Shown here one piece after another: positions 29,216-38,118 of a DNA stretch of 64,000 bases (positions within the stretch are counted from its first letter, which is position 1; each line of letters opens with the position of its first letter). Source of the DNA: CADEFX01 sp963840425 (GTDB lineage: Bacteria > Pseudomonadota > Alphaproteobacteria > Rhizobiales > Hyphomicrobiaceae); contig CAWIYZ010000034.1 in the NCBI GenBank assembly GCA_963840425.1, forward strand, positions 62,001 through 126,000, written 5' to 3'. The notes beneath the pieces were generated by a model. The model ran no database searches. It saw only the letters and a program-made list of their open reading frames with translations, and was not told the origin of the DNA. A program made the position numbers and the translations under genes.

Positions 29216-30208
29216 TCACTTTTTTTCGCCCTGCTCGGCCTTTGCTTTGCGAACGGCGTCGCCGACCTTGGTTATGGGTTCCTTCAGGCCGTCGAGCAGT
29301 ACCTTGAGTTTGGGGCCGTCGATGAACACGCGATCGATACCGAGACCGTTGTAGCGCTCGGTGACCTCGGCATCATCCATGGCCGCACGCAGGACGGCAG
29401 CGATGACGTCGAGATGGCCCTTGGGAGTGCCCTTGGGTGCGAACGCGATGATCCGCTCCTCGAACACCGTGCCGACACCTGTTTCCTTGGCGGTTGGAAC
29501 ATCGGGCAGCTCCGGTGCACGCTCGTCCGAGAACATGACAAGCGGCTTGATGCCCTGTGACTTGAACAGCAAGAATTCGGGCCCCGAGAAGAGTGAGAGC
29601 TCGGTGTGCTTACCGAGCACGGATTTGAGACGTACGGCACCGCCACCGGCCTGCACGTAGCGAAACGTGATACCGGCGTCCTGCTGGAACATGAGCGGGA
29701 CGAAGTGCGGCAGCAACCCGATGTTCATGGCAACCGTGATCGTATCGGGCTTGGCCTTGGCCTCGGCGAGCACGTCCTGGATCGTCTTGAACCGGCCATC
29801 GGCTAGTCCGCCCATACCAACCTGCGTGCGACCAATCTGGCCGATGAGCTCGAAGGCACCATGGTCGTAGTCCACGACGCCCATGGCCGGCGCCGTCAGC
29901 AACCCCATGTGGAACACGCCGATGGTGTAGCCGTCCGGCTCCAACTCCTTGACCTGGCGCGTACCCGTTGTGCCGCCCGCTGCGGCGTTGTTGATCACGA
30001 CGATCGGCTGCGGCAGGAGCTTTCGCTTGTCGATCGTGAGCTGCAGGAGCCTAGCCACCACGTCGGTCTGGCCACCCGGCGCGATCGGAATGATCATGCG
30101 CACTGGCTTTTCCGGGTAGGTCGCGCCGGATGTGGGGGCCGTGCCGAGTGCCATCGCGCATAGCGCAGCGGCAAGCGTAAGGGATTGCCGTCGGGTCAAC
30201 TTGGTCAT
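29216..30208 (-). CDS. tctC: Tripartite tricarboxylate transporter solute receptor (TctC/Bug family)
   Basis: 330-residue periplasmic binding protein. The leader M-T-K-L-T-R-R-Q-S-L-T-L-A-A-A has a twin-arginine-like pair followed by a hydrophobic core, with cleavage likely after T-S-G-A near residue 29. The mature protein has the Bug signature Y-P-E-K-P-V-R-M-I-I-P and A-A-G-G-T-T-G-T-R-Q. It captures an organic anion for TctAB. Last gene of the operon sulfatase-tctB-tctA-tctC; ligand not predictable. Confidence 0.93.
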   Translation of the reverse strand: MTKLTRRQSLTLAAALCAMALGTAPTSGATYPEKPVRMIIPIAPGGQTDVVARLLQLTIDKRKLLPQPIVVINNAAAGGTTGTRQVKELEPDGYTIGVFHMGLLTAPAMGVVDYDHGAFELIGQIGRTQVGMGGLADGRFKTIQDVLAEAKAKPDTITVAMNIGLLPHFVPLMFQQDAGITFRYVQAGGGAVRLKSVLGKHTELSLFSGPEFLLFKSQGIKPLVMFSDERAPELPDVPTAKETGVGTVFEERIIAFAPKGTPKGHLDVIAAVLRAAMDDAEVTERYNGLGIDRVFIDGPKLKVLLDGLKEPITKVGDAVRKAKAEQGEKK

Positions 30209-30253
30209 GAGGTGCTCCCAGTTTCTACGCTTCAGCTTCGGTTCTCTTTGCGT

Positions 30254-31768
30254 TCAAGGCTGGTTTTGGCTGGAGGCGGCCGCTTTCGACTGCCGCCATG
30301 CCCGCACGAAGGGCCACACGAAAAGTCCAGCCGACAGGACGAGCATCGTGCAGGCGGCCGGTCGTTCGATCAGCGGCATGAAGCTGCCCGCCGATGCCAT
30401 GAGCCCGGCGCGCAGCTCGGACTCCGCCACCGGTGCCAGCACCAAACCGACGACAAAGGGAGCAAGCGGCACCCTGGCAAGCTCGAGCAGAACCCCCAGC
30501 AGCCCGAACCCCAGCATCACCCAGATATCGAACGCACGGTTGTTGAGGCCAAAAGCCCCGAGCGTCGAGAACACCATCACCATGGGCAGGACGAAGGCTC
30601 GCGGGACGGCGACGAGGCGTGCGAAAAGCGCAATGCCGAACGTCATCAGCGCAAACATCACAAGATGCGCAACAAGGTGGGTAGCAAAAATCGTATTCAC
30701 GATTTCCGGATTGTTCTTGTAGAGCAGAGGCCCCGGCTGAAGGTTGTGGATGACCAGCGCTCCAAGCAAAACGGAATCCGTGAGGCCACCCGAGATGCCG
30801 AGCGTCAGAATGGGTACGAGCGTGCCACCGGTCGTGGCGTTGTTGGCGCTCTCGGCTGCGACGATCGCCTCCTCGCTGCCGGTTCCGAACGCCTCCGGGT
30901 TGCGCGAGAGGTTCTTAGCCGTGGTGTAGGCGACAATCGAGGCCACCGTTGCGCCGACGCCCGGAAGAATGCCGATCCAGATCCCGATCAGTGACGACCG
31001 CAGCATGTTCCAACCGTGCACGACGTAGTCGCCGAGCGTGATGAACATGCCGCGCATCGTCGCTTTGATGGCGTTGGCGTTGGCCTCGATGTTGAGCGCG
31101 TCCGCTACCACCTGACTGACGGCGAACATGCCGAGGATCACGGGCAGGCTGTTGAAGCCACCCTCGAGTGCGGAGAACCCGAAAGTCAGCCGCATGATGC
31201 CCGAGCTTTCGTCGATGCCCGGATAGGAGATCAGCATACCGAGCAGTCCGGCAGAAAGACCTTTGAGGAAGGACCCTTCCGACAGCGACGAGATCAAGAT
31301 CAAGGCCAACAGAATGACGGCGAAGTTCTCGAATGGCCCGAATGCTACGGCGATGCTGGCCAAGGGTGGCGCCAGCAGCACCAGCGCTGCCCACGACAGC
31401 GTGCCGCCGACCAGCGACGAGGAGTTGCCGAGGCCGAGTGCCCGCCCAGGATAGCCGCGTCGCGCGAGCTGGTAGCCGTCGAGACACGTCATTATTGCAT
31501 TGGGCTCGCCCGGAATGCGCATCAGGGTGGCCGTGATGAGTCCGCCCGACACTCCGCCCACGAACATGGCGATGAGCAGCGACACCGCGTCGATACTGGA
31601 CATGTGGTAGGTGAAGGGCAGTGTCAGCGCCATCAGCATCCCGGCCGTGATACCGGGAAGGACGCCGACAGACACGCCGAGGGCAACTCCCGCCACCATC
31701 ACCGCGAAGGGCTTGAGAGTGAAAAGGTGCACAAAGGCGTCGGACAAAGTCATTGCCTGAGGTGCCAT
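30254..31768 (-). CDS. tctA: Tripartite tricarboxylate transporter large membrane subunit
   Basis: 504 residues with about eleven membrane segments. Typical TctA features are the G-V-L-P-G-I-T-A-G-M-L hairpin near residue 35 and a second one, I-G-I-L-P-G-V-G-A-T-V, around residue 260. The ATG overlaps the last base of the tctB stop codon (TGATG), indicating coupling. An apparent extension upstream to 31993 runs inside tctB and is not used. Confidence 0.93.
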   Translation of the reverse strand: MAPQAMTLSDAFVHLFTLKPFAVMVAGVALGVSVGVLPGITAGMLMALTLPFTYHMSSIDAVSLLIAMFVGGVSGGLITATLMRIPGEPNAIMTCLDGYQLARRGYPGRALGLGNSSSLVGGTLSWAALVLLAPPLASIAVAFGPFENFAVILLALILISSLSEGSFLKGLSAGLLGMLISYPGIDESSGIMRLTFGFSALEGGFNSLPVILGMFAVSQVVADALNIEANANAIKATMRGMFITLGDYVVHGWNMLRSSLIGIWIGILPGVGATVASIVAYTTAKNLSRNPEAFGTGSEEAIVAAESANNATTGGTLVPILTLGISGGLTDSVLLGALVIHNLQPGPLLYKNNPEIVNTIFATHLVAHLVMFALMTFGIALFARLVAVPRAFVLPMVMVFSTLGAFGLNNRAFDIWVMLGFGLLGVLLELARVPLAPFVVGLVLAPVAESELRAGLMASAGSFMPLIERPAACTMLVLSAGLFVWPFVRAWRQSKAAASSQNQP

Positions 31769-32265
31769 CAAGTCAGATCGAGTTTGAAAACTCTTCGAAA
31801 CAGAAGATCGAGGATGACGGCGGCGGCAATGGCGAAGACGGCGAGAACCGCCAATCGCCGGCGCTCGAGCGGGCCGAGTGCCGCGCCCGAAAGGAAGAGG
31901 TAGGCGGCGGTCGCCGGCAGAAACCCGATGCCGCGGAAGCTCAAGGCGCAGGCATAGGTAAATGCGAGGATCAGCGTGAGGATGGCCGTCCATGGCCGTC
32001 GCTCATGCCCGCCCATCAAATCGTCGAGGCCCACGACCATCGACTGCCCTGCGCGTCCGATCGCGCGCCCCAACAGGAGTCGTGCCAGCATGGCAAGGCC
32101 TAAAGCTACCAGCGCATAGCTCACCCACGTCGGGAACGCCTTGGGGCCGAGTGGATCGTAGGGGGCGGGCGGCAGCGTGCCCGCTTCGCTCCACACGACG
32201 CCGGCAACGGCGAGGATCAACACGACGTACGCGAACTCGGCGGCACGGGTGACGCTGTCCTGCAT
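31768..32265 (-). CDS. tctB: Tripartite tricarboxylate transporter small membrane subunit
   Basis: 165 residues with four hydrophobic segments, typical for TctB. It starts MQDSVTRAAEF behind a strong GGGAGG site. Weakly conserved family; identity rests on size, topology and position between the sulfatase and tctA. It follows the sulfatase stop by 36 bases. Confidence 0.85.
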   Translation of the reverse strand: MQDSVTRAAEFAYVVLILAVAGVVWSEAGTLPPAPYDPLGPKAFPTWVSYALVALGLAMLARLLLGRAIGRAGQSMVVGLDDLMGGHERRPWTAILTLILAFTYACALSFRGIGFLPATAAYLFLSGAALGPLERRRLAVLAVFAIAAAVILDLLFRRVFKLDLT

Positions 32266-32301
32266 CGGAATCCTCCCTTCCGCCGCCATGCTGCGGCTTA
32301 C

Positions 32302-33762
32302 CTACTTCACGACGCGAGCAGGCTTCTCTCCAGGCGCGGGTGTGTAGCCGTAGTCGCCGCGCCGGATGACGGCATCGCGTCCTCCATGCAACGCGATGCG
32401 TCGCCGCTGATCAGCGAAGGCCGCCGCGTTAACCGCCTCCGGATCGCAGATGCGCAGGAGAGCAGCGTGGCATTCGGCAAGCACGGAGGCCATGTCGGAC
32501 TGCTCGGCGAGATCGGTCGTCTCGCCTGGGTCAGCCATGAGATCGTAAAGCTCGGGCCTGTATCCCACGTAGTATATGTACTTCCAGCGACCGTGACGAA
32601 CCATGAAGGTGCCAGTAATCGAGGCGGCCGCATGATACTCGGAGAGCACGGTGCGGTCGGGAGCGGCCCCAGCGATGATCTCAAACAGCGAGTGTGAGGG
32701 AAGAGCCCGGTCGTCTTCCAAGATCGGGCAGCCGACCGCCTCGAGCACGGTCCTATAGCAGTCGACCAGGGAAACCGGCGTGTTGACAGCGATGCCGCAT
32801 GGGATGCCGGCTCCCGCCATAACCATTGGAACGGCAACCGACTCTTCGTACATCACCGACTTGCCCCACAATCCGCGGCTACCAAGGTTGTCGCCATGAT
32901 CGGACGTGTAGATGACCCGTGTCGATGCCGACAGGCCGGCAACGTCGAGGGCGGAGAGCATCTTGCCGATGTTGTCGTCCAGAAAGCTGACCAGGGCATA
33001 ATAGGAGGCGATGGCGCGCCGCACCGCCGCATCGTCCGCGAAATAGTCGTCATAGTTCATGACCGCCCGCAACGCCGTGACTGCCGGGTGGCGGGGATGT
33101 CCCGCATCGCCGTAGAGGCGCGGCATCGGCATGCGCTCCGGCGGATACAGTGCGAAGAACTCGGGCGGTGCCGTCAGAGGGAAATGCGGCCGCACCAGTG
33201 AGACGAATAACACCCATGGCTTGTCGCGCGTGCGACTACCTTGATCTGCTATCCATCGGCAGGCCGCAGCTGTGATTTCTCGATCGTAGTCGTTGTAGGT
33301 CGATTCACCCGGACCGGCGCTCGCGGCCAGCGCCGGCATGCTGCCGCGCTGGGCGGGCGGCTCGCGCAGCATGCCGATCAGATCGCCTCTCCCCTCGAGC
33401 ACATGCAGTGGAAGAATCTCCTCGCTGAAACCGTTGTCATCGTCCGTCGCGCGGAAATGCAGCTTGCCGATGGAGACAACGCGGTGCCCCTGATCCCGCA
33501 CCCGATGGTGCCAGCTCGGTGGCTCACCGCTATAGGGGGCCGCGTTGTCCCATGACTTCGTCTGGTGCACCCACCGACCGGTTGCCAGCGCCGCGCGAGC
33601 TGGGACGCAGATGGGGCAGGGTGTGTAGGCGTTGCCAAAGCGGGCGCCGCGAGCGGCAAGGGCATCGATGTTGGGCGTGATGGCGATCGGATCGCCATAG
33701 CAGCCCGCAACGTCGCGCCGATGCTCATCCGACAGGATGAAAAGGAGATTGTTCGGATGCAT
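32302..33762 (-). CDS. Type I sulfatase (choline-sulfatase/phosphonate hydrolase-like)
   Basis: 486 residues starting MHPNNLLFILSDEHRRD. Metal-binding Asp12 follows the first strand. The sulfatase signature C-x-P-x-R is present as C-V-P-A-R, with Cys52 expected to become formylglycine. Further conserved parts are G-K-L-H-F, D-K-P-W-V-L-F-V-S and Y-T-S-D-H-G-D, with the last metal site. No signal peptide is visible, so it is cytosolic and would act on an imported sulfate or phosphonate ester. First gene of the operon with tctBAC, divergent from a LysR regulator. Confidence 0.87.
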   Translation of the reverse strand: MHPNNLLFILSDEHRRDVAGCYGDPIAITPNIDALAARGARFGNAYTPCPICVPARAALATGRWVHQTKSWDNAAPYSGEPPSWHHRVRDQGHRVVSIGKLHFRATDDDNGFSEEILPLHVLEGRGDLIGMLREPPAQRGSMPALAASAGPGESTYNDYDREITAAACRWIADQGSRTRDKPWVLFVSLVRPHFPLTAPPEFFALYPPERMPMPRLYGDAGHPRHPAVTALRAVMNYDDYFADDAAVRRAIASYYALVSFLDDNIGKMLSALDVAGLSASTRVIYTSDHGDNLGSRGLWGKSVMYEESVAVPMVMAGAGIPCGIAVNTPVSLVDCYRTVLEAVGCPILEDDRALPSHSLFEIIAGAAPDRTVLSEYHAAASITGTFMVRHGRWKYIYYVGYRPELYDLMADPGETTDLAEQSDMASVLAECHAALLRICDPEAVNAAAFADQRRRIALHGGRDAVIRRGDYGYTPAPGEKPARVVK

Positions 33763-33858
33763 TGGCACGACTCCTCGCAATGATACAGCGACTAAGGTTG
33801 CGTCTGTCCACGCGTGACGACAAGATCACGCGGAGGGCCCTTGCCATAACCTGATGGA

Positions 33859-34770
33859 ATGGGAAAACTCATGGAGCTCACCCAGGTCCGCTATTTCAAT
33901 GCCGTCGCGCGCCACGGCAGCTTCAGCGCTGCCGCCAGGGCGCTTGGCGTCACCCAACCAGGCCTAACCAAGGCGGTGCGCAGGCTCGAAGCCTCCTTGG
34001 ACTGCGCGCTGTTTGCCCGGCTCCCACGCGGTGTGGTCTTGACAGAGCAGGGTCAGGCCCTGCTGCGGCACGCCAGCCAGCTCGAGGTGCAGCTGCAGGA
34101 TGCCCGTGAAGAGGTGCGGGGAATGGCGCGTGGTGCTGTCGGAGTCCTGCGGATCGGCGCGGGACCATCGTGGCTTAGCCGCGCCCTACCGCGCATCGTT
34201 GCCGAGCTGGTCACGCGGTATCCAGGACTGACCTTCCAGGTGCGGGGCGGCTTTGACCGCCCTCTCGTTGCGGCGCTCCAGGCTGGCGATCTTGATCTCA
34301 TTGTGTCGGCCCTGCCGGACCGCCGGCCGGTGGACCTGCAGTCCATACCGCTTACTACTGACACCATCTCAGTGGTTGCCCGGCAACGCCACCCTTTGCG
34401 CGCCAAGCGGCGCCCTCAGCCTTCGAGCACGCTCGCATACCCTTGGGTTCTGCCCGGGCGCGATGTCCTTCTGCGGCTGCGGCTCGAAGCCCTGTTCCGG
34501 GTTGCCGGACTGGAACCGCCCACGGCCAAGATAGAATCCAACTCGATCTCCTTCATCGGCGCCGTCCTTGGCAACAGCGACATGCTGTCCTTCGCGACCT
34601 CACAGGTGCTGCGCAACGAGATGGGTGGTGTCGCGCCGCTTCCGATCCCGGGACTGACCATGACGCGCTCGGCGGGAATTCTCTACCGTTCTTCCGCCGG
34701 CATCACTCCGGCCATGCGGGCATTGATCGACGCGATCAAAACGCTGGCACAGGAGCTTGGGGCGAACTGA
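33859..34770 (+). CDS. LysR-family transcriptional regulator
   Basis: 303 residues. N-terminal winged helix-turn-helix (Y-F-N-A-V-A-R-H-G-S-F-S-A-A-A-R-A-L) and a C-terminal periplasmic-binding-like effector domain. Start at 33859 or 33871 (MELTQVRYF); the second fits the family length best. It is divergent from the sulfatase, with 96 bases between the two starts, the standard arrangement for a LysR gene controlling the neighbouring operon. The ligand is presumably the transported anion or its product. Confidence 0.9.
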   Translation: MGKLMELTQVRYFNAVARHGSFSAAARALGVTQPGLTKAVRRLEASLDCALFARLPRGVVLTEQGQALLRHASQLEVQLQDAREEVRGMARGAVGVLRIGAGPSWLSRALPRIVAELVTRYPGLTFQVRGGFDRPLVAALQAGDLDLIVSALPDRRPVDLQSIPLTTDTISVVARQRHPLRAKRRPQPSSTLAYPWVLPGRDVLLRLRLEALFRVAGLEPPTAKIESNSISFIGAVLGNSDMLSFATSQVLRNEMGGVAPLPIPGLTMTRSAGILYRSSAGITPAMRALIDAIKTLAQELGAN

Positions 34771-34904
34771 GGCGATCACGGCCGGTGCCAACAACTGTTT
34801 GAAATACTACCGCTTCTGGCACGCTTTCTCCGGATGTGTACAGAGGACTTCACGGGGAATCCTGGGTGAAGAAGCTGACTTCGTTCCAGGTCTGTGCGTG
34901 GGCC

Positions 34905-35131
34905 GCGCCCAAGACGCAGGCTGGCGCGTGCTGGAAGCCGATAGCGCCGATCAGGCGCTTGCCATGCTCAGGGCAGGCCAGCAGATCGATATTGTCGTCA
35001 CCGACGTCCAGTTGAAGGGCGCGCCGACCGGCTGGGACGTGGCCGAGGCCTTTCGCGCGGCACAGCCGACGATGCCGGTCATCTATGCATCGGCGCAAGC
35101 CATTCTGCGATCTTGCCAGGTCTTCACATAG
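34905..35131 (+). pseudogene. Response-regulator receiver domain remnant
   Basis: A fragment reading A-G-W-R-V-L-E-A-D-S-A-D-Q-A-L and I-V-V-T-D-V-Q-L-K-G, with the phospho-acceptor Asp, then M-P-V-I-Y-A-S. It lacks the first strand with the acidic pair and the final helix. The sequence then degenerates to a stop. Not a functional receiver. Confidence 0.6.
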
Positions 35132-35161
35132 ACAGCGGGAGTTGTCATTGAGGGTGTGTGC

Positions 35162-35311
35162 ATGACCCGCATCCTGATCGCTGATGACCATGCCGTGGTG
35201 CGCTCGGGCGTTCGCTGCATCCTTGCAGACCATCCCGGCTGGAACGTGGTCGCCGAAGCGGCCACGGCGAACACGCCGTTCGGTTCCTTACCGTGCAGCC
35301 GAAGGCAGTGA
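35162..35311 (+). pseudogene. NarL/FixJ-type response regulator N-terminal remnant
   Basis: Starts MTRILIADDHAVVRSGV, the classic first strand and acidic cluster of NarL-type receivers. After A-E-A-A it loses homology and stops at residue 49. The phospho-acceptor Asp and the LuxR-type DNA-binding domain are gone, apparently by deletion. Confidence 0.6.
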
Positions 35312-35315
35312 AGGC

Positions 35316-35543
35316 TTAGGAGCACGGCGGCCCTCCGGCCGGTTCCGCCGATGCCGGACCGGTACCACCGCCAAACGCTAGGCGGCCGTCTCGGTACTTC
35401 CACGTATGCTGTTGCCCGCACTCCTGACATTGGATGCTCACCTCGTCATCGCGCCGCGTTGCGAGGTCTTGGCCTTCTGGCAGGGCTCCAACAGGAATGT
35501 CGCGCCCGCTGGTGGGGCACGTGAATACGATCATCACGCTCAT
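35316..35543 (-). CDS. Small zinc-ribbon protein
   Basis: 75 residues starting MSVMIVFTCPTSGRDIPVG after a GGAG site. One Cys in F-T-C-P-T-S-G and a C-Q-E-C-G-Q-Q-H pair suggest a single metal-binding ribbon, in the pattern of small rhizobial proteins annotated only as hypothetical. Its stop faces the stop of the NarL remnant. Confidence 0.55.
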   Translation of the reverse strand: MSVMIVFTCPTSGRDIPVGALPEGQDLATRRDDEVSIQCQECGQQHTWKYRDGRLAFGGGTGPASAEPAGGPPCS

Positions 35544-36138
35544 GACGCGCTCCGCTTTTTTTTGCGGTTAGCGCTGAAAACGTGCTTCGTCTTTGTGAGT
35601 TCCACGCAGGACCAAGCGCCTAACGGTCTCTTCGACGACGCAAGTGCAGGCGGAGGAAGCATCACCGAGTGGGGCGTGAGGCGCTCACGGCCATACTGCT
35701 CACGGTGGATTGCTTCTCGCTCGGCCGCAGCGTTTGGACAGCAGCGGGACCAGACCTGCGAGCTGGCCGGGAGCGACATGATGGCAGCCGCGCCCAATCG
35801 CATCCCAACTCGCCGAGCCTCGCCGGGTTTCGGCTATCCGCGATAAGCTTAGCGACACTTTGGACATCCCACTTCCGGGAGGTCTGGCTGCGCGGCGCTT
35901 CATCCTAAGCGTGGCAGAGTGGCGACACAGGGCGCGGCTTCGGCGAAAAGACCGAGTTCCATATGGACGCCGGATTGGTATGCCCCGCATGCTCGGGGAG
36001 AACGCTGCTTAGCGTTCGGTGGGGCATCCCGATATCCAGCAATCGCGCGCCAGGGATGCCCTACCTCAATGCAAGTGCGCGCTGTATGAAGCGGACAGCA
36101 GTGATGCTGTTGTTAGGCTCGTCGAATGGAGGTTACCC
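35544..36138. other. Region without a supported gene
   Basis: About 595 bases. Only overlapping short frames of 60-96 codons, without motifs. The right end holds the GGAGG ribosome site of rpoZ. Confidence 0.35.
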
Positions 36139-36537
36139 ATGGCGCGCGTGACAGTCGAAGACTGCATTGACAAGGTGCCCAATCGCTTTGAGCTGGTTCT
36201 GCTGGCTGCGCACCGTGCCAGGGCCATCGCAGTGGGTTCGCCCATCGCTGTCGAACGCGACAACGACAAGAACTCTGTCATAGCCCTGCGCGAAGTGGCC
36301 GAGACGAGTATCGCGCCCAATGATGTACGTGAATCGCTAATAACTTCGATCCAGCACAACGTGGACCTCGATGAGGCGGAGGACCGCCCGGACGCGCAAT
36401 TCTCTTCTCCGAAGCCCACCTCTCTTGGCCACGATCAGCCAGACATGGACACCTCGGTCGATCAGGTCTCGATGACTGAAGATCAGCTCCTGCACGAGAT
36501 GCAGCGCCTCGGGCCACTGGACGCCACAGGTGCCTGA
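36139..36537 (+). CDS. rpoZ: RNA polymerase omega subunit (second or orphan copy)
   Basis: 132 residues starting MARVTVEDCIDKVPNRFEL after GGAGG. The N-terminal two thirds follow omega closely, with H-R-A-R-A-I-A-V-G-S, D-N-D-K-N-S-V-I-A-L-R-E-V-A and E-S-L-I-T-S-I-Q. The tail is acidic and Ser/Asp-rich and diverges from the usual rhizobial omega. The normal neighbours of rpoZ (relA/spoT, smpB, folK side) are absent, so this is probably a paralogue beside mobile or decayed sequences. Omega binds the beta' subunit and mediates stringent-response effects. Confidence 0.82.
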   Translation: MARVTVEDCIDKVPNRFELVLLAAHRARAIAVGSPIAVERDNDKNSVIALREVAETSIAPNDVRESLITSIQHNVDLDEAEDRPDAQFSSPKPTSLGHDQPDMDTSVDQVSMTEDQLLHEMQRLGPLDATGA

Positions 36538-37201
36538 CGGTGGCCGTGGTACACCGTTCCGCCTTACTGAAAAAAGTCGCAACTGGTTCGGGTCGCGCAG
36601 GCGCTTCCTAGGCGTCACCGTTCAAGGCGCGACCCCCAGGTGGTCAACCAGCAGGTGATGCGTAGCACCGCTCCGCTCAGCACCTCCAGGCGCGGTGCGG
36701 GATGCGCCAGAAAGAAATTGCGGATGAGCAAGACGCCATAGGCGCGGGCGACATCCAGATCGATGAACTCGGGGTGACGTGTTGGGAGCTGCACTGCATA
36801 CAGGCGTCGAAATTGAATTCGGGTGCTTTTAGCGCATTCTGGGCAGACCGCAGACGACCGGAACGCGGGCCACGCTACCGCGTTAGCAAATCACATCGTC
36901 GGCAGCCTCTTTTGTGCGCGGTCTGGCAGCAGATGTCACCCGATGCACTTCGGAGGCTCCGACGATTGTTCGTCTGTTAGCGGTGAAGACGGCACCGCCG
37001 AGGCTCTGCCGTTCATGGATGCCTTTGCAACGCATGCCGGTCATCCCACCCTCCACTGCCAGTCGGCAACACCTAGCCATGGCATCGGTCATCCAGACAC
37101 CTTCTCGCGGAAAACGCTTGCCGATCAGATGCATCGATAGAGCACTCCACAGGCCAATATCATGCGACCTCGGGCCGATCACCGCCATGGCATAAAGCTG
37201 C
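36538..37201. other. Region without a supported gene
   Basis: About 660 bases. Frames at 36702-36980 (+), 36914-37195 (+) and 36883-37371 (-) overlap one another and show no motifs, so at most one is coding. Confidence 0.3.
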
Positions 37202-37471
37202 ATGCTAAAGCCGATCTTTTCCCGACCATCGATCCGCGTCGCACCGGGCGGCTGGATCGTGGAAGTAACGGCGCCAGTTGTCGGCGCCAAAGAGCCGATG
37301 CAGCGGCTGTTCGCCGTGGGCGTCGCCGAGAAGAATGCCGCCGAAGTCGTGATGCGTGGCGCGCTAGGCAACCTTCATTGCACGATCATGGCGCGTATCA
37401 GGCTTACCTCACGCGCGCTTGCCAGTTTCGATCTTGCCGCAGGTGACGTACAGGAAATTGACGCAGATTGA
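37202..37471 (+). CDS. Hypothetical protein of 89 residues
   Basis: Reads MLKPIFSRPSIRVAPGGWIV and continues V-G-V-A-E-K-N-A-A-E-V-V-M-R-G-A-L-G to E-I-D-A-D. Composition and codon use look coding, but no domain is recognised and the start has no clear ribosome site. Alpha/beta pattern possible. Confidence 0.4.
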   Translation: MLKPIFSRPSIRVAPGGWIVEVTAPVVGAKEPMQRLFAVGVAEKNAAEVVMRGALGNLHCTIMARIRLTSRALASFDLAAGDVQEIDAD

Positions 37472-37580
37472 GGGCTGCAAGGACAAGACGAGCGGCAGCG
37501 TTCACCTGTGCTGTTGGCTAAGATCGCAGACCCTCACGTTGCGCTCGATACTGGTGTCAGGCGGCTCGCCGTTTGTCGGC

Positions 37581-37880
37581 TCAACGGTCGAAGGGCCTTC
37601 CCAGACCGAGCCACATACGAAACATCTGAACCTGAATACGAAGGACACTCGAAAATGAGGTGGCAAATAGAGCCTGCTGACGGAGCGCCACATCCCACGG
37701 AGACCCAGTGGGCAAGGCTTTACTGTTACGAGCTTGGAGGCCGCGCGAGGGCGCGCGCTTGACCTTGGAGCTCTTTGCCCGAGTGCTCGGACGCGTATGC
37801 AGTTTGGGTTCGCCGCTCACAAGCGGAAGCGCGCGAGACTTCTTCCTTGGTGTCACCTTGGTGGCTTTTTTCTTAGACAC
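37581..37880 (-). CDS. Small basic protein with phasin-like C-terminus
   Basis: 99 residues starting with GTG after GAGGAAA. The first 50 residues are very rich in Lys, Arg and Ser (MSKKKATKVTPRKKSRALP). The last part, P-W-D-V-A-L-R-Q-Q-A-L-F-A-T-S and V-Q-M-F-R-M-W-L-G-L, is an amphipathic helix like those of phasins and PHA-granule proteins. A role in PHA granule or nucleoid association is only a guess, encouraged by phaC in the same window. Confidence 0.45.
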   Translation of the reverse strand: MSKKKATKVTPRKKSRALPLVSGEPKLHTRPSTRAKSSKVKRAPSRGLQARNSKALPTGSPWDVALRQQALFATSFSSVLRIQVQMFRMWLGLGRPFDR

Positions 37881-38118
37881 GAAACTTTTCCTCGATTGCC
37901 AATAGCCCTGGACCCCTCAATGTTTCGACAGAAGTTAATCCGGGCGCTCGATACGTTCACCTTCGAAGCCATTGTTCGGTCAACCCACCCACGCAGATCT
38001 AGTTTCGCGCGGAGGCGCATAGACCTCGAACTGGCACCACCAGAAGTCTGGGTGCGCTACTTCAGAACTGTGGACGTAGCCAACGAGCCATTGCGGCGTC
38101 CTGAACCCGCGATCCTCG

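Noticed and set aside
31016..31903. 295-codon plus-strand frame opposite tctA/tctB
   Set aside because: Low-complexity, His/Glu/Arg-rich shadow of membrane-protein genes.
36883..37371. 162-codon minus-strand frame
   Set aside because: Overlaps the more gene-like plus-strand frame at 37202 and has no motif.
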